From NCBI GenBank assembly GCA_026874595.1, contig CM049310.1, positions 41,731,558 through 41,795,557 of the forward strand: a DNA stretch of 64,000 nt, read 5' to 3'. The stretch's first letter is position 1. Every line of letters begins with the position of its first letter. Shown piece by piece: positions 33,112 to 41,940 of this stretch. The notes beneath the pieces were generated by a model, which was not told the origin of the DNA, searched no databases, and worked only from the letters and a program-made list of their open reading frames with translations. Source of the DNA: Sipunculus nudus (taxonomy: Eukaryota; Annelida; Sipuncula; Golfingiida; Sipunculidae). Made by a program: the position numbers and the translations under genes.

Positions 33112-35901
33112 CTACCCTTCCCCCACTTTCTCTAGTGGGGTGATAATACTGGGTTTCCGTCTGCCACTGATCTTTTGCCAGTCGAGCCACATTTTGAGGT
33201 CTTTATAAAACTTCTCTTGCTTCACCTTTTCGACATAGCCTTTGCTCAACCTTAGTATGTGGTCGCTCACATACTCTATATCTGCCTTCTCGTGAAGCAC
33301 AGATATCCGCGTGCGGGGCGGGAGTCTCAAGGCCGTCCTTAAGGCTCTGTTTTGAAGCCGTTGAAGTTTTTTAATGTGGTGCTCTTTGGCGGTGATCAGG
33401 GCTATGCAGCCGTATGTCATAACCGGTCTGATCCAGGCTTTATAAAGGTATATCAAACTTTGGGTAGACATGCCCCCTGATCCTGCTTTTAGCACTCTTA
33501 AGCAGTTGAGTCTCGCTTTGACCCTCTGTTCGATATCCTCTATATGAGCGGCCCATGTGAGTTTCTTATCAACCGTCAGACCCAGAAATTTTATCTGGTC
33601 TGTGAATTGAATTGGTTCCCCGGCCAATTTCAGTTCTGGCGCTTTGCCGGCCTTACTGCCTTTCAGGTGCCTACCGAATTTGCAAGCCTGCGTTTTTGTC
33701 GCATTGACTCTTACTCGCCATTTGGCACACCACTTTGTCACCTCGTCTAGACCGGCCTGTAACCTGGGTACTGCCCTCTTGCTATGTGTCCATAGCGCAG
33801 TGTCGTCCGCAAATTGGCTCGTCGCCCCCGTGCGGACCCCTCCTTTCTCGGACAGGCTAGGCATGTCGTTGACGAATATGACATAGAGCAGCGGGCTGAG
33901 AGCTGAGCCCTGCGGTGTGCCTGCGGCGGGCTCGATCTCATGCGACTTAGCGTCACCTACTCTGACCCATAGCTTCCTGTCACTTAGGAAGGACGAGAGG
34001 AGCCTCACAATGCGAGTCGGAAGTTTTGCCTGCGTTGCGATCTTGTACCTTAGACCATCCCGCCATACTGCGTCGAAGGCTTTCTCGACGTCTAGGAATA
34101 CACCTATAGTATCATAAGATCGCTGCAGGCATTGTCCCACCGACTGAGTCAACCTGAACAGTTGGTCATTTGTCGACCTGCCCTTACGGAACCCGCTCTG
34201 ATTCGGGTTAAAGAATTTTGCTTCCTCCAAGTGACCACTGATCCTGCCAGCCAGTATTCGTTCCAACACTTTACCCAGAATTGGCAGTAGGCTGATGGGT
34301 CGGTAGCTTTTCGGCAGCGAGTGATCCTTTCCCGGCTTCGGGATCATGATCACGTTCGCTCTTTTCCATGCCCTTGGGAAGTACCCCAGTTTCAGACACG
34401 CGTTGAACACAGATGTGAGCGCTTCCAGTCCTTCCTCCGGTAGGTTAATCAGCACTTCCCTGGTGAGGCCGTCCTCCCCCGGGGCTTTTCTGCTTTTGAG
34501 TTTTTTCAGCTTCCTGCTGACTTCCGCTTTTGAGATCGCTCTCAGTAGCGGCTCGTCCTCTGCTGTCTGAGCGTAGCAGCTCTCTACCCTTGCCAGAGGC
34601 GAGTATAACTCATTTGCACCTTGTCTTACGTGTCGATCAACCTCCTCCTGTGTTCGGTCGTCGAACTGGGGTCCCGTCGGGACCTTGTGTATGTTCCGGA
34701 GCGTCTCCGCGAACAAATTTGCCTTGTCCTTTTCCGTACTAGCCACCGTTCCCATCGGGCCTGTGAGGTCTGTAGTTCCGACCAATGGTTTGTTCAGCGA
34801 GCCCGTGTATTGGCGGACCTGTCGCCAAAATTCGCCCACTGATATTCTGTGGTCCATACCGCTCGTGAACTTGTACCATTCCGCCTTTTTCTGGGCTTTT
34901 ATTGCATTTTTCACCTCCCGACTAATAGCATTGTATTGGGATTTTAACTCCTCTGTTCGGAGTTGGATCTGGAGCCTTCTGATCCTCCTTCTTTCCCTTA
35001 CAAGTGCTTTAATCGTTGGGGTGAATGACCACCAGTTACGGTTTTTCCTTTCCACCATCGGACACGCTCGGTCCAGGCAATCTCGCATTTCAGAGGTCAG
35101 TTTGTCGACTAGAGTGTCGATTCCTTCTGGGGTCGATGGTTCAGCGATACCTCGGAGCCTGTCTGCCATTTCATTTTTAAAGAGCCTCCAGTTTGCCTTT
35201 CTCCAAGGCCTTACCATTTTGGGTGGCTTTCTGTTCGCTCTCCAATCGAGCTCTAAATGAATTGGCATGTGATCGCTGCCTATATCTTCCCCTACATGAA
35301 ATTTACTGACCAGTCCTACCTCGGGCGATACGATTGCCAGATCAAGTATGTTCGTTCCACCGGTCGTGGGGTTCACCCTGGTCGGGCTCCCATCGTTCAT
35401 TATCACCATACCGTTCCGATCTATGCAATCCATCAGTGCTTTCCCGTTCAGATTAGAGGATCTGCTGCCATACGAGGTGTGTGGGGCATTTAGGTCCCCT
35501 AACACCACGTAGTGGCTGCTGTTCCTCTTAATCTTGTCAAAGAGCTGTGCCCTGGGCCGTGACTGTGGCGGGTTGTAATATACTATTACATCGATTGCCG
35601 GGTCGCCGCTGTAGACAGGTTCAACTCTAACCGTTAGAGCTTCTATGTCCATCCTTCCTAGCCAGTTTGTTTGGCGGTATACTAGGTTCTCTTTGATCAA
35701 GAGAGCCACTCCGCCTCCCATATTACCGTCTGGCCGTCCCCTGTGTAGCAGGTTATAGCCGGTGAAGGAAACGTTTCTGGTCAGCTTGGACTCGCTGATA
35801 GCCATGACATCTACGGAATGCCTGTGGATATAGTTGAGTATCTCTAACCTCCTTCCATACAGGCCATTCACGTTTGCATGACATAGTCTGAGCTTAACCA
35901 T
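33112..35901 (-). CDS. LINE ORF2: AP-like endonuclease and reverse transcriptase
   Basis: 929 codons from the ATG at 35901; the frame is open further upstream to 36030, inside ORF1. It nicks the target and copies the element RNA into DNA. The endonuclease occupies residues 1-215 and shows the family's residues: N12 in NVNGL, E37 in SESKL, Y109 in YYNPP, D136 and N138 in GDLNAPH, D187, and S209-D210-H211. The reverse transcriptase spans about 455-790: YRPISLLP at 533, SGFRKGRSTNDQL at 569, FLDVEKAFD at 602 with D604, GTPQGSALSPLL at 661, FADD with D699 and D700, and FLGLTVDKKLTW at 772. The tail (800-929) is basic and carries the KLQRLQNRALR motif typical of Jockey/R1-like elements. No RNase H or C-terminal zinc knuckle is seen. 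I prefer the 35901 start because the protein then opens directly on the endonuclease and overlaps the ORF1 stop. Confidence 0.94.
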   Translation of the reverse strand: MVKLRLCHANVNGLYGRRLEILNYIHRHSVDVMAISESKLTRNVSFTGYNLLHRGRPDGNMGGGVALLIKENLVYRQTNWLGRMDIEALTVRVEPVYSGDPAIDVIVYYNPPQSRPRAQLFDKIKRNSSHYVVLGDLNAPHTSYGSRSSNLNGKALMDCIDRNGMVIMNDGSPTRVNPTTGGTNILDLAIVSPEVGLVSKFHVGEDIGSDHMPIHLELDWRANRKPPKMVRPWRKANWRLFKNEMADRLRGIAEPSTPEGIDTLVDKLTSEMRDCLDRACPMVERKNRNWWSFTPTIKALVRERRRIRRLQIQLRTEELKSQYNAISREVKNAIKAQKKAEWYKFTSGMDHRISVGEFWRQVRQYTGSLNKPLVGTTDLTGPMGTVASTEKDKANLFAETLRNIHKVPTGPQFDDRTQEEVDRHVRQGANELYSPLARVESCYAQTAEDEPLLRAISKAEVSRKLKKLKSRKAPGEDGLTREVLINLPEEGLEALTSVFNACLKLGYFPRAWKRANVIMIPKPGKDHSLPKSYRPISLLPILGKVLERILAGRISGHLEEAKFFNPNQSGFRKGRSTNDQLFRLTQSVGQCLQRSYDTIGVFLDVEKAFDAVWRDGLRYKIATQAKLPTRIVRLLSSFLSDRKLWVRVGDAKSHEIEPAAGTPQGSALSPLLYVIFVNDMPSLSEKGGVRTGATSQFADDTALWTHSKRAVPRLQAGLDEVTKWCAKWRVRVNATKTQACKFGRHLKGSKAGKAPELKLAGEPIQFTDQIKFLGLTVDKKLTWAAHIEDIEQRVKARLNCLRVLKAGSGGMSTQSLIYLYKAWIRPVMTYGCIALITAKEHHIKKLQRLQNRALRTALRLPPRTRISVLHEKADIEYVSDHILRLSKGYVEKVKQEKFYKDLKMWLDWQKISGRRKPSIITPLEKVGEG
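35894..35901 (-). promoter_or_regulatory. ORF1 stop / ORF2 start overlap ATGGTTAA
   Basis: In the RNA sense the ORF2 ATG precedes the ORF1 TAA within the eight bases ATGGTTAA. Such overlaps allow ribosomes ending ORF1 to restart on ORF2, as shown for the silkworm LINE SART1 with its short stop-start overlap. Here it is inferred from arrangement only. Confidence 0.7.
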
Positions 35902-37924
35902 GGCGTCCCCCCACCGACTTCTTAAAACCGTTGCTACCGGCCTTTTTGGATTTGGGCTGCCTATAGCTGCCCTTATCCTTTTTGGATGATGCATTACTGG
36001 CTGATACCGATCGAGCCCTCGGCTCCTCACGGTCCTTTTCCGTTCCTCTGTCAGACAGCGCCGTCCACGACAATTCTAGGCCTAGGTGCCTAGTAGCCGA
36101 CTTCTTCACCACTGTTACGGCCCGTTCTCTGGGCTCATTGACTTTCGCCAGCTTCAGCGTTTCTGTGATCACTTCACAGAGAAACTTTATCAGTTTCTCT
36201 GGGTTGATCGCTAGCATAGCCTGGCTTTCAGCCACGGCTTGCTCCTCCGCCGGAGCTACCCCCTTTTCCGTTTCATTGCGGTTTTTGGCCGCGGCCCGCC
36301 CTCCGGCAAGCCTGGTGGACGTGCTACCGCTAGCCACGACCTGCCCCCTTTCGGGAGCGGGAGCCTTCTGGGTCCTTACAGCCTCTGAGGCCGTGGGTCC
36401 CCGGGAGCCGCTGGTGATTTTGGCGTAGGTCACGCCAGTCTGGTGGGCTTTACCTTTCCTGCCTTCCGCGCTCTTGCTGGTCGGCTTCCCTTCAGTGCCG
36501 TGTTTAGCCGTTGTCGGCCTCTGCCGGGCACCTTTGAAGGCTGTACAGCCCCTGTACATCGCCCTGTGGTCGCCCCCGCAGTTTGCACATTTTGGCTTGC
36601 TCTTGTCGGCCGCCCTTCGACAATCTTTGGCATAGTGGCCTGCCTCGCCACAGTGCCTGCACCTGCCAGCCTTAGTGCATACTTTGGCCGTATGCCCGAA
36701 CTGGTAGCAGTTCAGGCACTGGATCGGCTCTACGGCCTTCCGGAAAGCCTCGCAGCGTATACGCTCGCTCCCGTACCTGAACCCGTGCTCGAGTGCCCTC
36801 GTAGCGCTCTCGCTCTGCTGGAAGTGCACGAGCACCTTCCACACCGGCTTTTTCCCGTGCCTGAGCCGCACGACCTCTTTGGCTTTTAGGCCCTGTTCAT
36901 TTAACTCTGTCATGATCTCTTCTGTTGAGATATGCGGGCTCATTCCTCTGGCCACCACCGATGTTTGTTGGGTGCCCTCTGGTTTGGCTTGCTTGCTGCC
37001 CCGTGCAAGCTCCACCACTACCTTGGGCCCCGCCTTGATCAGTGGGCGCCAGTCGGGCCTGGCTTCCCTTGCTGTTTCGGGGAGCGTGACCACCATTACT
37101 CCCCTGTCGAACTTTGTCTTACAGGCGGAGGAGCCCGTGCACTCCGTCACCAGCCTGTTCATTTTTCTACTGTTCTGCCTGAGGGCCGCCGGTAAGCCCC
37201 TGACCCAGTACAGAGCCAAGCCCTCTTTCTTCTGGTCAGCCGCCTTACCTTCCGGCTGGCCGTTCTCCGTGCTCCCTGTCCGTACAGGCGAGCTTCGGGT
37301 CGGAGTTCCGTCCGCTGCTTGATTAACCCGGGTCCCCGATTTAGTGGGCGACCCGCTATCACCTGAGCGGACTGAATTCGAGGGCGTCGATCTCTCGATC
37401 GAGCTCGGGGACAGTGTCCTGAGAACCGTCGGCCACTCAGGCGATCCCACGTCTATGATTGGAGACCCCGACCGTTCGGGCGTCCCCACCTTGTCCGGCC
37501 CCGGGACCTCCGGGTTGACCACTCCCGGGGTCTGCGGGGTTACCACTACCCTGTATGACTCGTTGCCCCTCTCCGGGGAGTCATCGAATAACTCGAAACT
37601 GGCGTCCCCTGTCGGGGTGGCCGGTACCGATCTCGGGGAACCCAGCGTAGAGCTTGGCGAGTTCGATGCCCCTTGCATCGCTCCCTCGCCTGCTGGGCTC
37701 TGTGAGGCCGAACCCTTATTCGCGCCTCGACCCTCCATCTCGGTCCGCACGGCCGCCGCCTGCGCGCTACCGATGCTCTCCGTGATGAGCCCCGTAATCA
37801 TCCGAAGGGCGTCAGGCCCGTGCCTTGCTGCCTGCTGCAGCCCACCTGTGATCTGGGTGAGACCCGGGATCACTTCTCTTTCCCTCTGAGAAAGCACCAA
37901 CAGCCTGGTAAGTGCTTCCGCCAT
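35894..37924 (-). CDS. LINE ORF1: zinc-knuckle nucleic-acid-binding protein
   Basis: 676 codons. Residues 1-230 are low-complexity, rich in S, P, T and G. About 235-400 form a folded region resembling the RRM/PRE_C2HC-type region of arthropod LINE ORF1 proteins. Three zinc knuckles follow: 403-416 and 422-435 (both CX2CX4HX4C), then 446-460 (CX2CX3HX6C), the usual spacing in Jockey and I elements. The C-terminal 200 residues are basic, with a short possible helix near 576-594. The protein is expected to coat the element RNA. It ends 8 nt inside ORF2, and no in-frame interruption is present. Confidence 0.93.
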   Translation of the reverse strand: MAEALTRLLVLSQREREVIPGLTQITGGLQQAARHGPDALRMITGLITESIGSAQAAAVRTEMEGRGANKGSASQSPAGEGAMQGASNSPSSTLGSPRSVPATPTGDASFELFDDSPERGNESYRVVVTPQTPGVVNPEVPGPDKVGTPERSGSPIIDVGSPEWPTVLRTLSPSSIERSTPSNSVRSGDSGSPTKSGTRVNQAADGTPTRSSPVRTGSTENGQPEGKAADQKKEGLALYWVRGLPAALRQNSRKMNRLVTECTGSSACKTKFDRGVMVVTLPETAREARPDWRPLIKAGPKVVVELARGSKQAKPEGTQQTSVVARGMSPHISTEEIMTELNEQGLKAKEVVRLRHGKKPVWKVLVHFQQSESATRALEHGFRYGSERIRCEAFRKAVEPIQCLNCYQFGHTAKVCTKAGRCRHCGEAGHYAKDCRRAADKSKPKCANCGGDHRAMYRGCTAFKGARQRPTTAKHGTEGKPTSKSAEGRKGKAHQTGVTYAKITSGSRGPTASEAVRTQKAPAPERGQVVASGSTSTRLAGGRAAAKNRNETEKGVAPAEEQAVAESQAMLAINPEKLIKFLCEVITETLKLAKVNEPRERAVTVVKKSATRHLGLELSWTALSDRGTEKDREEPRARSVSASNASSKKDKGSYRQPKSKKAGSNGFKKSVGGRHG

Positions 37925-37961
37925 TCTTTTATTCAGTGCCCTCTCACTGAATTGTCTAGAT

Positions 37962-37982
37962 ATACTCCCGCTCGGGCAGTAT
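37962..37982 (-). other. 5' UTR hairpin, family I
   Basis: Lower stem ATACT/AGTAT, single unpaired C, apical CCCG/CGGG around CT (plus-strand reading). Confidence 0.75.
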
Positions 37983-38003
37983 GTTGGTTTCCCGACCTTT
38001 CTT

Positions 38004-38028
38004 GATATACTCCTTTTGGGAATATATC
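38004..38028 (-). other. 5' UTR hairpin, family I, diverged
   Basis: GATATA/TATATC with a weak inner TCC/GGA and a T-rich loop. It looks like a decayed member of the family. Confidence 0.5.
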
Positions 38029-38076
38029 GGGCTTTTCCTCTCGCCCTTTTTTGACCTCGCTCTTCTGTCGGGTCTT

Positions 38077-38109
38077 ATTATTTTATTCCCGTTCGGGCAA
38101 TAAAATAAT
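38077..38109 (-). other. 5' UTR hairpin, family I, long stem
   Basis: Lower stem ATTATTTTATT/AATAAAATAAT (11 perfect pairs), single unpaired C, apical CCCG/CGGG around TT. It has the same design as 37962-37982 with an unrelated lower stem. Confidence 0.85.
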
Positions 38110-38155
38110 TTTGGATTCTCTCTCCGCCTCCTGCCTCTATTATCGCCCCGATTGC

Positions 38156-38176
38156 TCGTACCTGTTCAGGCTACGA
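38156..38176 (-). other. 5' UTR hairpin, family I
   Basis: Lower stem TCGTA/TACGA, single unpaired C, apical CCTG/CAGG around TT. The apical pair C-G to T-A difference is compensated on both strands. Confidence 0.8.
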
Positions 38177-38249
38177 TTTCGCTTTTCAGAAGATTGGTTG
38201 TTTCCAGAGCGTGGAAGACAACTTATCTTCAGATGATCCGTGAGCCAGC

Positions 38250-38266
38250 GAGCCAAGAGCGGGCTC
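38250..38266 (-). other. 5' UTR hairpin, family II
   Basis: GAGCC/GGCTC with loop AAGAGCG (plus-strand reading). Confidence 0.75.
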
Positions 38267-38273
38267 TATTCAG

Positions 38274-38304
38274 CAGTTTTTACCCAGAGCCGGGCTTAAA
38301 ACTG
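38274..38304 (-). other. 5' UTR hairpin, family II, two-part stem
   Basis: Outer CAGTTTT/AAAACTG, inner CCC/GGG, loop AGAGCC. Confidence 0.7.
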
Positions 38305-38322
38305 TGAGCTTTGTGGACGGTC

Positions 38323-38339
38323 GGGCCGAGAGCAAGCCC
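38323..38339 (-). other. 5' UTR hairpin, family II
   Basis: GGGC/GCCC with loop CGAGAGCAA. Confidence 0.65.
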
Positions 38340-38360
38340 TTGAGCCGAGAGCAGGCTCAA
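38340..38360 (-). other. 5' UTR hairpin, family II
   Basis: Seven perfect pairs TTGAGCC/GGCTCAA with loop GAGAGCA. Confidence 0.85.
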
Positions 38361-38369
38361 TGAATGAGT

Positions 38370-38405
38370 TAATTAACTGTACCGAGAGCGGGTACCTGTT
38401 AATTA
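38370..38405 (-). other. 5' UTR hairpin, family II, extended
   Basis: Inner GTACC/GGTAC with loop GAGAGCG, then a small internal bulge and outer AATTAAC/GTTAATT. Confidence 0.85.
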
Positions 38406-38412
38406 GTTCTTT

Positions 38413-38427
38413 GTAGGTTTCACCTAC
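38413..38427 (-). other. 5' UTR short hairpin
   Basis: GTAGGT/ACCTAC around TTC; it has neither family's loop. Confidence 0.6.
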
Positions 38428-38570
38428 CCCGGAGCCAACAGGAAATTCGAAAAAGTGATACTATACCTGATTCCCCTAAAGTAACCTTAACTTCTAGAAC
38501 TAAGCCCTAGCTAAGATGCACTTGTTTGGGGATGGCAGTACTGAAAAGCTGAAAAGCTGAAAAAGATAGA

Positions 38571-38612
38571 CTAGTCCTAAAGAGGACTAGCTAATCACTA
38601 TTGTGAATAGCT
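38571..38612 (-). other. Two abutting 5' UTR hairpins
   Basis: First CTAGTCC/GGACTAG around TAAAGA (38571-38590). Then AGCTA/TAGCT enclosing TCAC/GTGA around TATT (38589-38612), overlapping by two bases. Confidence 0.7.
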
Positions 38613-38670
38613 TGACCGGGAAGTTAGGCGCCAGTGAGTCTGCTGTGTCTCCGCGTCTCTGTCCACTTGA

Positions 38671-38697
38671 CTAATTAGGCGGTGGTGGTCTAATTAG
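38671..38697 (-). other. Repeated CTAATTAG in the 5' UTR
   Basis: Two copies of the self-complementary octamer CTAATTAG separated by 11 bases. They can pair as a hairpin or serve as paired homeodomain-like sites; the choice is open. Confidence 0.5.
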
Positions 38698-38710
38698 AGT
38701 TGCTCCCAGG

Positions 38711-38717
38711 CACGTCC
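38711..38717 (-). promoter_or_regulatory. DPE-like element of the LINE internal promoter
   Basis: GGACGTG in the RNA sense. If the A in the second CATTG of the element is +1, this motif starts at +28, the spacing known for downstream promoter elements of TATA-less arthropod LINE promoters. Confidence 0.5.
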
Positions 38718-38749
38718 GTTCTCCACGGCTGCTGGGACTGCAATGCAAT

Positions 38750-38762
38750 GACAATGAACTTC
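38750..38762. repeat. Target-site duplication, right copy
   Basis: GACAATGAACTTC, identical to 32456-32468. The first G may be shared with the element end, so the duplication is 12 or 13 bp. Confidence 0.95.
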
Positions 38763-40114
38763 AGTCATTCTGAAGCTTAAGGATCATGTGCAAACTTGTT
38801 TTTTGGAGACCAGTTGGATATTGGATAGGGGGAAACTCACTTTGATTTTGAATCCAACCAGTCCAAAATAAAACAAATGAAGTATTAATATGATTCATGT
38901 TCAAACAATCCCTAACTGGGAGCATGTTCTACTTCAAATATCAACGATATAGGATATTCAAGATCAAGTCAAAGTATCCTATGGATACTGCAGATCATGT
39001 ACAAATGTGATAGGAGAAAAAGTTTATGTCAAGAAAAAAATGAAACTGGAAAGTTCTACAAAAATAATCAGTAATATCACTGAAGGACCTGAATTAAGGA
39101 TGACTTCAAATTTTTACATTCAATCATGATGAACTTTATTGGAACGGATCGTACAGCACTTTTTCAATTCGAAATCTTAAACTCATGCCAGGGAACAGAT
39201 AGGTTGCGATATGTCGCTCATTTAAAAAAAAGATACTTTCTTGTCAGTATTGGAGAATGATGAATAAAAATATGTAGCTGTCGTATTCGACATGTATAAA
39301 TTCACCGCGAAGGCACTAGAGTATCATCCTTACACCCATTTCAATTGCTGTTCAGTAAATGAATATATCTCATTGGTCGTTATATTTTTAAAATCGACAA
39401 TCCTTAATTTATACAAACTTAAACAAAGGACTTTATAAATAATATCTACTCTAGCTTGTGACATTTGAAACATGGATTTTCAGGAGGAGGTAAATAGTCT
39501 AAGTATTTCGGTTTACGCTCTGGTTCGAAATTAGGACCTGCCGCGTGTGAGATCAACGTGAGAGCGATCAGGCTCGAATCCGCTGGGTATCATACTTCGG
39601 TTCTTCTTAAGCATAACAATGATATGCCATACCATATCTCGAGGCCAGTTGAAGACTGCGCAGGGGAAACCTCCTCTTTGGTTTGTTATCTGATCAGTCC
39701 ATAAATAATAAGAAGTATAAATACCATTAAAAATCAGACGATTCCTAACTAAGAGAATACTCTCCTTCAGACATGAACAACGACAATATAAGTTGAACAA
39801 AAGTCAGATAAAGCCTGTGCTTCATACTTATATTTTAACAATATTGGAAACAAAAGTAAGAAGATGTAGCTTTTGATCGTATCACAGATGCGCAGCTGCA
39901 AATCAATTTAATATACTGTGGAGATAAAAATGGTCACTTCTGAACATGCTTCAAGTGACGAACAGGAACTGAATTAAGCTTGATCACTCGGATAGATAAA
40001 ACGAATATTCGCTTATTGATATTTCACAAATTACGACATGAAGTTCTTATAATTATGTCTGATCCAGTACATGCAAATGATGAAAAATGGTGGAGGTTAT
40101 ATTTGGCAAAAATG

Positions 40115-40187
40115 TGGTTCCGCTGGGGTTCGAACCCAGGACCTTTCGCATGTGAGACGAACGTGATATCCACTACACTACGAAACC
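40115..40187 (-). tRNA. tRNA-Val(CAC), unit 17, variant
   Basis: Loop CTCACAT (position 38 changed), a T31-G39 wobble in the anticodon stem and a D-loop change (GGATATC). Anticodon CAC and all stems still form. Confidence 0.8.
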
Positions 40188-40593
40188 GCTCGATATCGTG
40201 CCTTCTTTATTCTGAAGCTCAAGGATATTATAGCTGATCTTTTATGCGACATCCTCTGCAGACGAAAGTGGGGTACTTCTTACCTCAGTTAAGAATCCGG
40301 TCACTACATAAATAACTATATATGATTTTCATTTTAAATACAATAATAATTCCTATTATATTCTTGTTTAAATGTCAACTACATAGGTTTGAGCCAAGAT
40401 GAAATAAAAATTAACTTATCTTAACGTCACACCTTGAAAGCTGTAAAAGGAGGACACCGGAAAATATTTACAATTAAAATGGGCAAAAAATGTGAAACCT
40501 GGATTCAGGAAAATCTGAAATTTAAGTATTCATACATGATGAACAAAAATGGAACAATAGACTCTTCGAATTTAACTTCGACACTGTTAAGTT

Positions 40594-40664
40594 GGCTCGT
40601 TGGTGTAGGAGTAAGATTCTCGCTTCGGGTGCGAGAGCTTTCGTGTTCTATCCCGGACGAGCCC
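40594..40664 (+). pseudogene. Decayed tRNA-Pro(CGG), unit 17, T-stem also lost
   Basis: S-type copy with a further T-stem change (TCGTG in place of CCGGG) on top of the six-base loop. Confidence 0.78.
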
Positions 40665-41090
40665 GGTATATTTTAGCCATCATTGGATTGCCCATCGATC
40701 TTTGACCCGAGAATTTCTTCTTCCCGCTCACTAAGACAGCAGGTAATTTAGGTTCGCCATCAGACCTTGGTCGATCTTTTCTGTTAACGTTTTCACACAT
40801 ATTTTGTAGGGAATTTCTCGAAATCAAATGACCGGATGCCACAGCTCATACTAAAACATTAAAAGTATTTCAGAATATAAAATAATATAGCTTTTCACCG
40901 ATCACATGTGCTTACCTGCAAATTTAGTTTTAATTGCTGTTGAGAAAGTGCATACATCTTGTTAATCCTAATATTTCAATTCGACAACCTCCGATTTATA
41001 CTCACTAAAACTATAGCGTGGTTACAATATTATCGCCTACATCAATGGGTCATGGGAGAGAGGGTTACTTGGTTTAATAGGTTAAAAATG

Positions 41091-41164
41091 TGATTTCGCA
41101 TGGGGCTCGCACCCTGGACCATTGGCGTGTGAGGCGACCCTGAGAGCCACTACACTTCGAAACC
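41091..41164 (-). pseudogene. psi-Val-1, unit 17
   Basis: 74 nt. The T-loop core is altered (GGCTCGCACCC on the plus strand), so the B box is lost here. Confidence 0.75.
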
Positions 41165-41940
41165 GTTCGATAATGAACTTCAGTCATTCTGAAGCGTAAG
41201 GGTCATGTGCAAACTTGTTTTTTGGAGACCAGTTGGATATTGGAAAGGGGAAAACTCACTTTGATTTTGAATTTAACCAGTCCAAAATAAAACAAATGAA
41301 GTATTTATATGATTCATGTTTAAACAATCCCTAACTGGGAGCTGGGGTTTACGCTCAGGTTCGAAATTAGGACCTGCCGCGTGTGAGATCAACATGAGAG
41401 CGATCAGGCTCGAATCCGCTGGGTATCATACTTCGGTTCTTCTTAAGCATAACAATGATATGCCAAACCATATCCCGAGGCCAGTTGAAGACTGCGCAGG
41501 GGAAAACTCCTCTTTGGTTTGTTATCTGATCAGTCCATAAATAATATGAACTATAAATACGATTAAAAATCCTAACTAGGAGAATACTCTCCTTCAGACA
41601 TGAACAACGACAATATAAGTTGAACCAAAGTCAGATAAGCCTGTGCTTCATACTTATATTTTAACAATATTGGAAACAAAAGTAAGAAGATGTAGCTTTT
41701 GATCGTATCACAGATGCGCAGCTGCAAATCAATTTAATATACTGTGGAGATAAAAATGGTTACTTCTGAACATGCTTCAAGTGACGAACAGGAACTGAAT
41801 TAAGCTTGATCACTCGGATGGATAAAACGAATATTCGCTTATTGATATTTCACAAATTACGACCTGAAGTGTCTCATAATTATGTCTGATCCAGTACATC
41901 CAAATGATAAAAAATGGTGGAGGTTATATTTGGGAAAATA

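Larger units (their letters stand above)
32469..38749 (-). mobile_element. Full-length Jockey-like LINE (non-LTR retrotransposon)
   Basis: A 6,281-bp element with its 5' end at 38749 and 3' end at 32469, inserted by target-primed reverse transcription as judged from the 13-bp duplication. Order in the RNA sense: 825-nt hairpin-rich 5' UTR, ORF1 (nucleic-acid-binding), ORF2 (endonuclease plus reverse transcriptase), 643-nt 3' UTR. There is no RNase H domain, which fits the Jockey clade rather than I or R1-like elements with RNase H. It is visibly GC-richer than the AT-rich array, so its base composition is foreign to its surroundings. Both ORFs are uninterrupted and the target duplications are identical, which argues for recent insertion. 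Clade assignment is from motif style and could shift within the Jockey superfamily. Confidence 0.93.
37925..38749 (-). other. LINE 5' UTR with hairpin string
   Basis: 825 nt between the element 5' end and the ORF1 ATG. Instead of a tandem promoter repeat it contains roughly a dozen short inverted repeats in series, in at least two families with shared loop designs (listed separately), and an 8-bp direct repeat CTGAAAAG, three times, at 38541-38564. It should carry the internal Pol II promoter at its 5' end. Confidence 0.8.
31255..39970. repeat. Unit 16, L type, split by the LINE
   Basis: 8,716 bp in all. Subtracting the element (6,281 bp) and one 13-bp target duplication leaves 2,422 bp, an exact L unit. 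The left part ends at 32468; the right part resumes at 38750. psi-Val-2 is at 39509-39581. Confidence 0.96.
39971..41796. repeat. Unit 17, S type
   Basis: 1,826 bp with the 9-bp AGACGATTC deletion. psi-Val-2 is at 41345-41417. First unit of the right-hand group, with GGATAGATAAAACG at its start. Confidence 0.95.

Noticed and set aside
34685-35260. Plus-strand open frame of 191 codons opposite LINE ORF2
   Set aside because: Antisense shadow of a GC-rich coding region; no domain recognised. The same holds for 35982-36428, 36443-36889, 36879-37322 and 37344-37889.
32469-38749. LTR retrotransposon or other virus-like element
   Set aside because: There are no terminal repeats, protease or integrase; the endonuclease is AP-like and the insertion has a 13-bp target duplication, all typical of a LINE.
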